From Karalla daura (Eukaryota > Chordata > Actinopteri > Chaetodontiformes > Leiognathidae), in assembly GCA_029224185.1 (NCBI GenBank), contig CM055201.1:20838672-20902671 (forward strand): 64,000 nucleotides of DNA, read 5' to 3'. The notes under the pieces are model-generated. The model had not been told where the DNA came from and searched no databases. It saw nothing but the letters and a program-made list of their open reading frames with translations. The position numbers and the translations under genes are program-made. Shown here piece by piece: positions 1 to 17,529 of the stretch (position 1 is its first letter; the number at the start of each line of letters is the position of its first letter).

Positions 1-2
1 TA

Positions 3-884
3 GAGGATATCATCAGGAGTCACTCTATAGATTTCCACTGTTATGCTGACGACACTCAGTTATATCTATCTATCAAGCCGGGCGAGCTCAACCGTCTACA
101 GCAGCTTCAGTCCTGCCTTGATGATGTGAAGGCCTGGATGACTAATAATTTCCTCCTTCTGAACTCTGAAAAAACAGAGTTACTGCTCATAGGTCCTAAA
201 CACCTACGCGATTCAATATCTGATGCCATAGCATTACAAGGTAGTTTTGCGACTTCTTCTGCCACCACTGTTAAGAACCTAGGTGTTAGTTTTGATCCAG
301 ACCTGTCTTTTAGCTCCCACATAAAATCGATCTCACGGACTGCCTACTTCCACCTCCGCAATATTTCAAAAATAAGACACCTCCTCCCTCTCCATTCAGC
401 AGAACAGCTGGTCCATGCCTTTGTTACCTCCAGGCTGGACTACTGCAACTCTCTACTGGCTGGAAGCTCCAATAGGTCGCTGAGAACTCTGCAGCTCATT
501 CAGAACGCGGCAGCTCGTGTCCTGACTAAAACTAGAAAGAGAGATCACATCTCTCCTGTTCTGGCCTCATTACACTGGCTTCCTGTACCTTTCAGGATCC
601 AGTTCAAAATCCTCCTCCTTGTCTATAAAGGTCTTCATGGTCTGGCACCCTCTTATATCTCAGACCTGATAAAACCCTATTGCCCCACTAGGAGACTTCG
701 TTCTCTGAATACAGGCCTACTTGTGGTTCCAAGAGTCTCTAAGTCTAGATGGGGAGCCAGATCCTTCAGCTACCAAGGCCCTCTGTTATGGAACCATCTA
801 CCAGTTTCAGTCCGGGAGGCAGACACCCTCTCTACCTTTAAGAGTAGGTTAAAAACCCTCCTTTTTGACAGAGCCTACAGATAA
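3..884 (+). CDS. LINE reverse transcriptase, C-terminal part (5' end outside window)
   Basis: The frame is open from the first bases to a TAA at 882-884, about 293 codons without a stop. The residues FHCYADDTQLY (about 33-65) contain the two catalytic aspartates of the polymerase. Downstream come NSEKTELLLIGP, then KNLGVSFDPDLSFSSHI and the conserved SRLDYCNSLL and WNHLPVSVREA stretches of the LINE C-terminal domain. Endonuclease and fingers domains would lie to the left of the window. The uninterrupted frame suggests a fairly young insertion, but whether it can still move cannot be judged. This is a transposon gene, not a host gene. Confidence 0.85.
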   Translation, partial: EDIIRSHSIDFHCYADDTQLYLSIKPGELNRLQQLQSCLDDVKAWMTNNFLLLNSEKTELLLIGPKHLRDSISDAIALQGSFATSSATTVKNLGVSFDPDLSFSSHIKSISRTAYFHLRNISKIRHLLPLHSAEQLVHAFVTSRLDYCNSLLAGSSNRSLRTLQLIQNAAARVLTKTRKRDHISPVLASLHWLPVPFRIQFKILLLVYKGLHGLAPSYISDLIKPYCPTRRLRSLNTGLLVVPRVSKSRWGARSFSYQGPLLWNHLPVSVREADTLSTFKSRLKTLLFDRAYR

Positions 885-1143
885 ATCCAAGATAAGCTGC
901 TATAGGTTGAGTCTGCTGGGGGTCCCCGGCACATTGAGCTCTATCTTCTCTGCCTTCTCTGTGGGTGTGAATCAGGTTCACGTTCCCTCTAGCTTCTCTC
1001 TTTCCTCTTGGCCTCTCCCCGTCTGTTTTCCATCTCCTCCTCTTCCTCCCTCTCCTGCCCCTCTCCTTTGTTATCTTTCAATTTATTTTTATTCTTATTT
1101 TATTTTTATTTTCATTTTATTTTTATTTTCATTTTTATTTTTT

Positions 1144-1146
<3 letters not shown>

Positions 1147-1190
<44 letters not shown>

Positions 1191-1216
1191 TAATTAATTA
1201 ATTAATTAATTAATTC
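1147..1216. repeat. (TA)n followed by (TTAA)n-like AT repeat in the LINE 3' UTR
   Basis: About 20 TA units at 1147-1187 are followed by a TTAATTAA-type repeat to 1216. The tract lies between the stop codon of the reverse transcriptase and the conserved 3' tail of the element. Confidence 0.9.
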
Positions 1217-1697
1217 TTATTTTAATTTTTATTAATATTTTATTTTTTAATTCTTAATTTTCTGTTTATTCTTATTTTACTTTTTCATTTTTCATTTTAT
1301 TTTTATTATTTTTATTTTCCCTCCCGACTTCCATCAACACTGAGCTGGATCCAGGACCACCTCTACCCGGCTCATCTCACCGCGGTTCCTCCTGCCTGCT
1401 ACTACTTCAATTCATTAATTTATATCCTGAACTGTTAGCCATCAATAATGTTTTGTTTGTGCCCGCCTGTCCGTCCTGGGTGAGGATCCCCTCCTCTGTC
1501 TCTCACCCTGAGGTTTCTCCCCTTTTTTCCCTCTCAGGGTTTTTCTTGGGAGTTGTTCCTCAGCCTTTGCGAGGGTCTAAGGACAGGGTTTTTTTTTCAC
1601 TATGTACACATTGTTGCTCTGCTTGTAAAGTGCTCTGAGATAACAGCTGTTATGATATGGCACTTAAAACAAATAAAAGTTGAAGTTGAAGTTGAAA

Positions 1698-2437
1698 CAA
1701 ATAAGTCAATCTGATAAATAAATCTTCAATCTAATGAAGACGCAGCAGCAGTAGTAGTAGCAAATAGTAATAGTTTGGAATGGAGTAGTCCAGCTATAAC
1801 TGTGCTGGTCATGAGACCAGAGAATTTAATATAATAACTTTCCCCATCTTGTTGGATCATCACATTATGAAAGAGAGATAGAGACAAAAAACACAACAAG
1901 CCTCCCTCCCTCTGTCTGTCATCTTAAAAGACATGTAATTTAATGAATAAGTGCAGGTGCTTAGAGAAAAGCTGAAACTGGTGGATATAGTATAGTAAAG
2001 TAAAGCTTTTACATTACTCGTATTTTAAGCCATTTTACTGGGTTAGGGTCAGGGTTAGTTAGGGTTAGTTAGGGTTGGGGTTACTTTTTGGAGGCTAAGT
2101 CAGGACACAAAGTAAACCAAAGTTGTGGGCAAATGTTTGTACGAGAGGCCATTTCACTGTGAGGGTCAAAAGGTCTTCTTATGCGGAAGCTCTTTAAAGA
2201 CCCACGCCAGGAATGTTCGTTCTGAGAAGCCCCATCACATGTGAGAAATGAGAGGAAGGAAGGAAGAAAGCTGCTCCTCTTCTTCACTAATTATGTTTCT
2301 TTTTTCTCTCCCTGGCAACATAACATGAGCATCGCTCTGACTCTGTGCGTGTGTGTGTTTGTGTGCGCGTGCATGTGTGTGTGTGTGTGTGTGTGTGCGT
2401 GTCATTAACGTTGTGTGTTCCTTTGTTGCATAAACAG
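1698..2437 (+). other. FECH intron 5, 3' portion (non-coding)
   Basis: There is no coding signal here. The stretch holds a telomere-like repeat at 2040-2085, a TG-rich tract at 2347-2402, a good branch-point candidate (CATTAAC, 2403-2409) and the acceptor TAAACAG ending at 2437. Intron numbering follows human FECH. Confidence 0.7.
2040..2085 (+). repeat. Degenerate interstitial telomere-like repeat (TTAGGG)
   Basis: Several copies of GGGTTAG or GTTAGGG occur in a row, broken by single-unit variants. This resembles the vertebrate telomere repeat but is too short and impure to be more than an interstitial relic or a chance low-complexity tract. Confidence 0.6.
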
Positions 2438-7721
<5,284 letters not shown>

Positions 7722-7745
7722 AGCCCCCCCCACCCCCTCACCCCC

Positions 7746-7766
7746 CACACACACACACCCTGACAC

Positions 7767-7808
<42 letters not shown>

Positions 7809-7861
7809 GTGACCTTCCTCCTGCAGCACTACCTGTGAAGAAACTTCTGCAAGAAACAGAC

Positions 7862-7893
<32 letters not shown>
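7746..7893. repeat. Two (CA)n microsatellites after the FECH stop codon
   Basis: CA tracts lie at 7746-7804 (interrupted) and 7863-7893. Confidence 0.9.
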
Positions 7894-7896
<3 letters not shown>

Positions 7897-8887
7897 TCTT
7901 TGGAATGGGCGAGTGTCAGTCACACGGAGAGCGTAACATGAAGAAGAAGCAGCAGCAGAAACATTTTAACATTCACAGCGTTTTAAAGGGCAGACGGCGA
8001 CAGCAAGCAGCACGAGCTCCGGTAGGCGAGCGGCGAGCGGCCCGAGCAGCGGCACATCCGCTCAGATCAACAACAACAAACAACCTGTGAAGGGTTTCAC
8101 AGACTCCGAGTGGTCCGGGGGGGGGACACAACCTGCTCACGTCACATAGGAAGCTATGGGAAAGCAGAGGCTTGCACTAGTTTTTATTGTCCATGTGTGC
8201 GAGGGATTGTTTTGTATTATTATTATTATGATTATGATTATTATTACTATAACGACAGCTCCCCTGCTTACATTCCGCTCCCGGCCCCTGCGGCCGCCCC
8301 TCAGAGACCCCGTTTCTCTTCTTCGCTGGTGCTAAACGAATCGCGGTTCGGCGACAGCGACAAATGCGCACACGAGGGATCCTGTTGGTCGGCCCGTTGC
8401 CCCGCCCACTCTGCCTCCCTGACCCCGCCCCCCCCCTCGTCCCACAGCCCCTCCCCCCTTTCCCATTCACGCTGTTGCTGGAATCCCCCTGCAATGTGAC
8501 GAGAGGAGGCCTGGAACATATCTGATGCCCGACACAGGAAGCGAACGCGTCTTCTTCATAGATACAGGTAGATAATCTGAATGCACTAAATAGTGCGTGT
8601 TGTACGTTGTTGGTGCTGTGCAGAGGAGACAACGAGAGCGATTCTGTGTGATTCTGTAACAAAGTGCAGCCGTAGCACAGCTAAGGGAAACATCAAAACA
8701 AACACAGGAAAAACCTCGGGGAGCCTCTCAGGGTGTCACCAAGTCATTACTGGGGTCAGGAAGTTTACCAGCTTGTCGTTGTAACTACAAATCTCTCTAA
8801 GTCTTCTTTTTTTTTCTGCTGTATACTCGGCCTCTGCTGGTAACAAACAAAAGATGGAAAAAGGGAAAAAAAACATTGCAAATACAC

Positions 8888-8897
8888 ATTAAATAAA
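8888..8897 (+). terminator. Candidate FECH poly(A) signal
   Basis: Overlapping ATTAAA and AATAAA lie at 8888-8897, followed by a GT-rich stretch (GTGAGTAGAAGGTGGTG). This is the first canonical signal after the stop codon. A second candidate, AATAAA at 11786-11791 with GT-rich sequence downstream, could serve a longer transcript. Confidence 0.45.
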
Positions 8898-10365
8898 GTG
8901 AGTAGAAGGTGGTGAAGACACTGCTCAGTTAAACCCTGTTTGAAGAGCTAAAGGGCCACTTCCCTCATTAAAACCACTGAAGAAGATACTAAATAACCAC
9001 TGAATGATAAAGTTTGGCCGATACGTGATAATGTCAGCACCTCGTTTCCATTTCCTGGGTGGAGCTCAGAGTGGAGACTTGTGGCATCTCCACCAAGTGA
9101 TTGTCTCCGTTATTGCATCTGTAGCTCCTTCCTTTTAAGCCTCGGAGATAATAATGTGCGAACACTACTTCTCATTACATCATCTGTATCATCATCTCAG
9201 CTGTTAAGCTTAGATTTGGTAGAGGGGGTCAAAAAACAAACAAAAAAATAGGTTTAATATCACATCATCGTTGTGGGTGTGATGAGAGCAGAACATGAAG
9301 AGGCTGCACAAAGAAAAAAAAACAGCATTGAAACACCAGAATCATCCTTCATTTCAGTTACAAGATGCAGTATGTGTTCTATACAAACTGTGTAGAGAAG
9401 TAGCACAGACGTGTCAAATAAGACAGGCATGTAGAGAGCAGGGTTACTTAAGTGTCTGATCCAAACTCCAATGCAGTTTTTCTTCTTTTTTTTTGTAGTA
9501 ACTAAAATGTGAATACCTGGCTGAGCAAGTCAGTTAGTGTAGGAATGCTTTACTCCATGTCCGGTGCTATAGCTCCCACAAAGCATCCTGCAGCTCGCAG
9601 GCCTGGTACCACCTGACCGCCACCTTACCTACATGTACAGGTTGTAACAATTACGGGGTACGATGACCTCTGACCTCCGAGCCCGTCCTCCCCCTCCCTT
9701 TCCCCGCCCCTGCTTCTCTACTGTTTCCGACCTGTTAATACCATGATGACGTGCCTTTTCACACTGGCTGACTAGAAATACTGGACTTGTGCTTTATGTA
9801 AGTTTTACACGTACTCAACCAAAATGCTGAGACGGAGAAACTCCGCCCTGGGATCTGAAGTCTCATGTGCCTGCTGTGACCGGGACCATCGGACACTCAG
9901 TCCCCCTCCTCCACCCCAACACCCCCCCCCATCTTTTCCCCCATCATTTCCAGCTAACAGCTGAAAGCTAACTGACTCATTTGTTACTTACCTCTGCTAC
10001 AACGTCTCCCAAAATGAGACAAATCCTATTGGGTGAGATGAAATTCTACTGGAGCAGCTACACAGTGTGCATCGTAATAATTAGCGAAGCTAACAGTGTT
10101 ATACACTGTTATGTCATGTTTTTTTGATAGATTATTATTTTAATATTAATTATATTTTATATATATGTCCGTAACGTGTGTATAAACATTTAGATACTAC
10201 GTTTTGATTTCCCAAATCCCTAATTTCTGCCTCCTCTGTAGTTTGTTATGTCGCATCGCTTAGCTTAGCTAGCTCGCTAGCTCGCCAGTTAGCAGGGGAA
10301 TGATTTTCCGATGGTCCAGTCTTGAAGTTCTGGGATGCTCAGAGCTTTGACATGTCTCATTCTCC
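8898..10365. other. Intergenic, nothing recognised
   Basis: The sequence is moderately AT-rich with short A- and T-runs. No exon, RNA gene or clear repeat family was seen. A run of GCTAGC-like words (TTAGCTTAGCTAGCTCGCTAGCTCGC) occurs at about 10258-10284. Confidence 0.5.
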
Positions 10366-10367
10366 TG

Positions 10368-10369
<2 letters not shown>

Positions 10370-10442
<73 letters not shown>
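10370..10442. repeat. (CA)n microsatellite
   Basis: About 36 uninterrupted CA units. Confidence 0.95.
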
Positions 10443-10447
<5 letters not shown>

Positions 10448-10649
10448 ACCTACAACAAGAAAGCGCGATTGCATACAAGCCTCCATGTTGAAGGAGCAAC
10501 AAGTTAAAACACTCTGTGTAGCAATGTCGGACCCTTCTCTAAATGTCCAACTTTTACATTTCTACTCTTCGAACATGGACGTTTGGCTGCAATCGCTGGT
10601 ATTCGCTGGTGAATTCATACATGTAGGAACTTTTACAGTTTCAGTTTGT

Positions 10650-10654
10650 ACACA

Positions 10655-10700
<46 letters not shown>
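10650..10700. repeat. (CA)n microsatellite
   Basis: About 24 CA units after a short CACTCA lead-in. Confidence 0.95.
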
Positions 10701-10703
<3 letters not shown>

Positions 10704-10965
10704 CTGCTTCCACTGTGCAGTGCTTACATACAGTAGCAGCGCACCTAACATGTTCAGTATTCTCATTCAGGACAAATAGCACGACTTCAGTGCTTTCAGA
10801 GCTCTTCCACAGTTTTGAAAGGGACGGTTTTGTTTTTGTTTTTTTGGAGGAATACTCAAACTGCAGTTGTGACAATGGGACAGGTTTGCGTACGTAATCT
10901 GAGACATATTAACTTGTTTCACATCTTTGAAAGCCTAGATAGTCTAGATAATAGTCTAGTTAATA

Positions 10966-11200
10966 TCAGAATCAGAATCCTTTTATCCTTTTATCCTTTT
11001 ATCGTGCAGAAAAAACACATAGGAGATTGTCCTGGTGTCAGCTTGCTTGTGCCACATGCAGATCTTTTTTTCACACAAAGGACACACACACAAACATAAA
11101 CACATAGTGCAAAGATAAAAATTAACAAACTGCAAGTTATAGTGGAGGTGGGGGTGCATTCAGCAGCCTGGCGGCTGAGGGTCAGAAGCTCTGCCTATGG
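10966..11200 (+). mobile_element. Relic of a fish interspersed repeat (family uncertain)
   Basis: The stretch starts with ATCAGAATCAGAATCCTTTT followed by three CCTTTTAT units, then CACATAGTGCAAAGATAAAA and a block CAGCAGCCTGGCGGCTGAGG. I recognise this order (CAGAATCC-TTTAT motif, then GTGCAAA, then a CTG-GGCTGAGGG block) from a common fish interspersed repeat, but I cannot name the family from memory. It is degraded. Confidence 0.45.
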
Positions 11201-11435
11201 CGGGCCCTGATATGCATCCAGTTTGTGCAGAGATTATATAATCATTATTGTAATGAGAATAATAATCTGTGTGAAGTTCCTCTAACAAAACAAACCCGTC
11301 ACTTCCGTAAAACAACCACCTGGAATGAGTCAGGAATGGCTGTGTCACAGCAGGACATGATAACGTCTGCGATGGGTTGGTTTTCCTTCCATTTCAGATT
11401 CGACATCTTTGTGTTAATGTTTATAAATCTGCTGA

Positions 11436-12735
<1,300 letters not shown>

Positions 12736-12739
12736 CTCT

Positions 12740-13640
12740 GTCATCTGTTTCTCCCTCCCTCTCTCTCTCTCTCCTTCTCATCTTTCTCCCTTATTCCCCA
12801 ACCTGCTATTTTCCTCCCTTTTCATCCTCACAACGTTCCCGCCTCTCCCCGCTCTCTCGCCTGCACCTCTCTATTCTATTCTCTTCCCTTCACTCCTCCT
12901 TCCCATCTTCCCCAATCTCCTCCTCACCCTTTCTTCCATCTTCTCCGCCCTCCCTCCCTCTCTCTCTCTCTCTCTCTTCGTCCCCCCCCAATTTTTCCTC
13001 CTTTTCCAATCTTTTCCTCATCTTCCAGCTCCTTCCCCCTTCCCCTCCTCTCCTCACCATCCCATTCATTCCTATCTCATTCTCTCCACCTCCACCTTTC
13101 CTCCTCCCCCCTTCCCTCCATCTGTTTTTCCCAGCAGTCCCCTGCGGTGCTGCAATCACCTCTGCTGCTCTTGATTAAGCTGAGAGAGATTGGCTGTCCA
13201 CGACCCAATAACCCCTGAGGGCGCCGGCCCGGGCGCCTCCTCCCTTTTTCCTCCCCCTCCTCCATCCCTCTGAGTCTGAGCAGCTACAGTCTTCTTTTCT
13301 CCCTTTTTTTATTTTCTTTTTCCTCTCTCCTCACCTTCTCCTCTCTGCCTGATCCTCCCCGTTCATCTCACCTTTCTCCTCTTGCATCCTCTCCTCCATA
13401 ACCTATGTCGTATTATCTTTCTTTTTTTACTCTGAAAATAGTGTTTCCTCATGTCACCTCCATCACTTGTCTCCCTGTCCCCTCATCTGCTCCCTCTCCT
13501 CTCTCACCTCCTCTGTTCTCCTCTCGCCTCCTTCTCTCTCTTTCTTTTGACTTTTCTCTCTCATCCCTCCTCCTATACTTCGCCTCTGAGCTCCTCCTGC
13601 AACTCACACCTCAACTCAACCTTTTATTCACAAAACACCT
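12740..13640 (+). repeat. Long pyrimidine-rich (C/T) tract
   Basis: About 0.9 kb in which the + strand is overwhelmingly C and T (CTCC, TCTC, CCCTTTTT runs), with a short balanced gap near 13140-13220. Apparent open frames here are low-complexity Ser/Pro/Leu strings, not genes. Confidence 0.85.
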
Positions 13641-13852
13641 GAACAATTTATTTCCATTTGTTGGACGTCATTGAGAAGACAGCGATAAAACGTGCACAGT
13701 GATAAAAGAATAATCAATAAAATAATATAAAACAATGGGACGCGCCATATAATGTACAATATATTGGATCTAATACTATATATGTATATATAATATACAA
13801 TAAAACTGAGAAAAGATCAAATATAATAGAATTATATGTTGCAGCAGGTGCT

Positions 13853-14003
<151 letters not shown>

Positions 14004-14091
14004 TTCATAATCAAGTCACATACAGAGTTCACAGACACACCTGTTGTTCTCACTTTGAATATATATTTAAATAACATAAAGTTAATGCCAG

Positions 14092-14092
<1 letters not shown>

Positions 14093-14168
<76 letters not shown>
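14093..14168. repeat. (CA)38 microsatellite
   Basis: Thirty-eight uninterrupted CA units. Confidence 0.97.
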
Positions 14169-14171
<3 letters not shown>

Positions 14172-14315
14172 TTGTCTTTATGGACTTGATAGTCTGTATT
14201 TAATGTTCTGTCACTTATTCAACTTCCAAAATGTTCTCTTTTATTTTGAAATCTTTTATTTTGACTGCGAGGCCGTCAGGACGGGAGGGGGGAGGGGAGG
14301 GCTGTTCAGGACACA

Positions 14316-14318
<3 letters not shown>

Positions 14319-14372
<54 letters not shown>
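14319..14372. repeat. (TG)27 microsatellite
   Basis: Twenty-seven TG units. They face the (CA)38 at 14093-14168 at a distance of 150 bases. Confidence 0.97.
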
Positions 14373-14373
<1 letters not shown>

Positions 14374-14460
14374 CTGCAGGCTGCTAGTAATTGAAAAGCT
14401 GGAACGCCAGCGCCTGCAACCCCCGTGACCTCCTATTGAGAGAACAACCATTGATTTCTA

Positions 14461-14739
14461 AAGGGAGGGAGGGAGTGAGGGAGGGAGGGAGGGAGGGAAC
14501 GAGGGAGGGAGGGAACGAGTGAGGAATAAAGTGTCAGAGAAATTTGAAAATAAATTTGGGAGAACGTGGAGGAAGAACAATGGAAGGTTAAAAGAAGACA
14601 AAATGGTTAGAATTAGAGCGCAGAGATAAAAACTGAGGAAGACCCGTCACGCTAAAGGGAAGAGTGAGAGAAATGGAGAAGGAGGGATGGAGACAAAGGA
14701 AGGGATGAGGGAGGGAGGCAGACAAAGAAAGGAGGGGGG

Positions 14740-14770
<31 letters not shown>

Positions 14771-15110
14771 AGAGAAAATTACAACCAAAATGAAGCATGA
14801 AAAATGGCAGGAGGGGAAAAAAGGAGAGCGGAGAGATGATAGATGAGAAAGAGGGGAGGAGGAATGAATGAGGACAGAAAAGAGAAAATAAGCAAAAGAT
14901 AGAGTGGGGGGAGAAAAAAAAGGAGGGAGAGAAGCTGAAGGCTGGAACAAAAAGCTGCACATGCCAACTCAGCAAGAAGCAGACGGAGGGGAAAAGAGAG
15001 GACGGAGAGAAAACTTTCACACCCCGGACGGACGGAGGGAAACAAAGTTGGACTTCAGACGAAGAAATATTGATAAAACATCAAAACACACGAGACGGAG
15101 AAGGAGAGGA
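14461..15110 (+). repeat. Purine-rich (G/A) tract
   Basis: (GGGA)n at 14461-14512, (GA)n at 14741-14767, and otherwise almost only A and G on the + strand for about 650 bases. Confidence 0.85.
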
Positions 15111-16229
15111 AGCAATGGGCTCGGAGACGTCTTTCAGCTTGAATGCTACCACCCTGTTCATGTTCTATATATTCTCTGTCTATCTTCTATATATCTATTT
15201 CTAGGTGACAGCTAAATACTGTAAACAAAGAGGTTGGAAACAGCTAGCTACTCGAGCTAAAAGACTAAGCACAATAAACTAATAAGAGGATAAAAGGTAA
15301 TAAAAAGTGTTCCCGCGCCTGCTTTGACTCATATTCACATTTGACACGTGGATTTAAGTGACCTCCCATTCTTAATCTGTAGTTTAATCCCTAGGATTTA
15401 ATATGACGTTGGTCCACCAGCTTCAGCTCCTCTGGGAAGGCTTTCTACAAGGTGTGTGTTCCACAATTCTGGAAGAATAGAGAGTTTTTTATATTGTGGT
15501 TGTAGTGTTAATATTTGTCTGTTTCTCGCACGTTGTCCTGGGAGAGCATGTCTGGAAAAAAAACCCAAAACTCTTTCTCAAACCATCTCAGGTGGACCTG
15601 CACCTGGAGACCCTGGTCAGACCAGGTTAGTGGTAACCTCGATTAGATGCTCCATCGCCATGGCAACCTGGATCAGAGGCTCCATGCACTAGCAGTAGTA
15701 GTTTTCTTATAATGTAACTGGATCGTTCTCAACTTTTCCTCAAATGTGAAAAATTTCTAGTTTTTGTTTCAATTTATTCTCTTTTTAGCAATAAGTTTGC
15801 TCGTTTTTTGGGGGTTTTTTTTGGTCCAAAAACATGCACGTTTATGTTGTTTGGACACATGTGACAAATGAAACATATTCTGCTTGATCTATAGCTGGGA
15901 AACTATAGGATAGAATTCCCAGATATTCCCAGATACCATACTAACAATACAATGAAATCTGCTCAGATGGTCTGCTGTGCTGCTACTCTCAGAGTATTGG
16001 GAATATTAGTTTTCAAAACATCTTTTTATAAACGCTGACTGTCCCTGTTCCCCTGCAGAATTCCAGGGAACGTTTAATGAAGAGCCAACATTTTTTTTTT
16101 ATGGACGTTTAAAGAGAGTCACACTTTGGTGTCCCACCCTTTGTCCATCTTATCGGGCGTCTGACCCACAGGTAATAGAAAGACAATGTCAAAAGATTAA
16201 CAGCTACAGAATGGACTGCTGTTTCCCTG
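15111..16229. other. Intergenic, one possible repeat fragment
   Basis: No gene is seen. The stretch 15395-15480 (ACGTTGGTCCACCAG, CTTCAGCTCCTCTGGGAAGG, CTTTCTACAAGGTGTG, CACAATTCTGGAAGAATAG) resembles part of an abundant fish DNA-transposon-derived repeat. This is from memory and needs a library search. Confidence 0.4.
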
Positions 16230-16231
16230 GC

Positions 16232-16234
<3 letters not shown>

Positions 16235-16293
<59 letters not shown>

Positions 16294-16439
16294 CAGGAGG
16301 ATGGGACGGAGTGATTAAAAGGGGCGAGGATGGGGAGGAGGAGGAGGAAGGGGGAGGTTTAAAGGGGGGAGAAGTGAGGAGGTGGATTGATGAGAGGAGA
16401 TGGATGCTGGGATGATTACACACAGAGAGAAAACAGAGC

Positions 16440-16479
<40 letters not shown>

Positions 16480-16740
16480 GACACCGGGAGAAGAAAAGTG
16501 AAGGGATGTGAGATGTAGAAGGAGACAGAGTCATTAAAGACAGAGAGGAGAAGGTAAAAAAAAATAGATGGATTGATGATGGAGCGGGAGAAAAGAAAAA
16601 GAGGATGGGAGGGGAAACGAGCGGACGAGGGCAGACACGACTTGGGAGAGAAAACATGAGATCTGATGGAGCTTTAAACACGTCTGTAGGGAAATGAGAG
16701 AGGAGCAGGATGTGAGGGAGGAGCGGAAAATAAACCGTGG
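16235..16740 (+). repeat. (GA)n microsatellites within a purine-rich tract
   Basis: (AG)28 at 16235-16290 and (GA)n at 16446-16476 lie in a strand-biased A/G-rich stretch that extends to about 16740. Confidence 0.9.
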
Positions 16741-17039
16741 ACTGTCTCCATGTTCACTATGTGAGGCTGGCTCTCCTCTGAAGACTGCGCACAACTTGTC
16801 TGGTTTCATCTTTCTCAGTCTTCTCCTCACAAAGTAGTAGATTCTAGTAGTTAGTAATGTACAGAGGAGGCTGGTCTCTAACTGGGGTCCATCATCCACA
16901 AATATGACTGGTTACCATTAAAGGTGTGTTTGACATGTTTTCTAGTGACTGGGTCGACTGTATCTTCATAAATCCACTTGTTTTGAGTGATGTTTTGGAT
17001 GTTGTCATCCCTCCTTTTATCATCCGAACCAGCTTTGAA

Positions 17040-17245
17040 CCCTCACTCGCACCTAGGGGCAACCCAGAGTCTCCGATCGACCTGAACACGTTTGTTTTTT
17101 CTTCCGTGTGAAAGGACGAAGATGAGAGCATCCGGAGGAAAAGTTACGAAGACGCAGGGAAAAACGTCCTCGATCCGACCAGGATTCGAATCGGTGAGGA
17201 AAAAGAACGCATGCTAAAAGAGAGGAAGAGCGTCCCAAACATCTG
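17040..17245. mobile_element. Short interspersed repeat relic (tRNA-SINE-like)
   Basis: CACCTAGGGGCAACCCAGAG, TCTCCGATCGACCTGAACA and then ACCAGGATTCGAATCGG follow each other in the order of a very common fish repeat. Its opposite strand carries a tRNA-type B-box-like GATTCGAATC. A second, diverged copy with the same order of blocks is at 47885-48000. Confidence 0.55.
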
Positions 17246-17523
17246 CGCTACAGGACCGGGATCACTGATGGAGATGATGAACCTCATTTAGATCTGAGCT
17301 CAATAGAAAACCTAGAGAAACTGTCAAAATGAACCAGGCCAGGAAAGACAAAGAAACTGAGGACATTATCTACACCTTTCAAACCAATAAATAAGTAAAT
17401 AAAAACATATCAAAATCTTAAATATGAACTGTAGGAGCCTGTGTAAGTCTTCCTTGGAGCATCTTCTGGGAATAAAAACAGCAGGAGGAGGAGCCTGTAC
17501 ATGGATAAGACCATTGTGATTTC

Positions 17524-17529
17524 TTTATT
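17524..17529 (-). terminator. Candidate distal ONECUT2 poly(A) signal
   Basis: On the - strand this reads CAATAAAGAAATCACA, a canonical AATAAA followed within 10-15 bases by CA cleavage candidates and then a GT-containing stretch (ATGGTCTTATCCATGTAC). Other AATAAA candidates on this strand are at 17607-17612 and 19966-19971, so several transcript ends are possible. Confidence 0.4.

Larger units (their letters stand above)
1..1697 (+). mobile_element. 3' part of an L2-clade non-LTR retrotransposon (LINE), inside a FECH intron
   Basis: An open frame from position 3 to 884 encodes the palm-to-C-terminal part of a reverse transcriptase, with the YADD catalytic motif at 42-53. It is followed by about 0.8 kb of 3' UTR typical of fish L2-type elements: a block on pyrimidine-rich DNA around 1500-1600 (GAGGTTTC, GGGTTTTTCTTGGGAG, GGGTCTAAGGACAG), a tail reading GTAAAGTGCTCTGAGATAA, then AAATAAAAG and a short tandem TTGAAG repeat ending near 1697. 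Short terminal repeats instead of poly(A) are characteristic of CR1/L2 LINEs. The 3' UTR carries its own (TA)n expansion. The left end lies outside the window, so it is unknown whether this copy is full length or 5'-truncated. It sits in the same orientation as FECH, in the intron before the first FECH exon seen here. Confidence 0.85.
7722..8897 (+). other. fech: Probable FECH 3' UTR
   Basis: The stretch between the FECH stop and the first canonical AATAAA on the + strand contains (CA)n at 7746-7804 and 7863-7893, an unusually GC-rich patch (7985-8060 and 8275-8470) and an ATT/ATG triplet tract (8215-8250). The extent is inferred from the poly(A) signal only. Confidence 0.5.

Noticed and set aside
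126..884. Host gene starting at the ATG at 126
   Set aside because: The frame is open upstream to position 3 and contains the YADD box before that ATG. It is a LINE reverse transcriptase.
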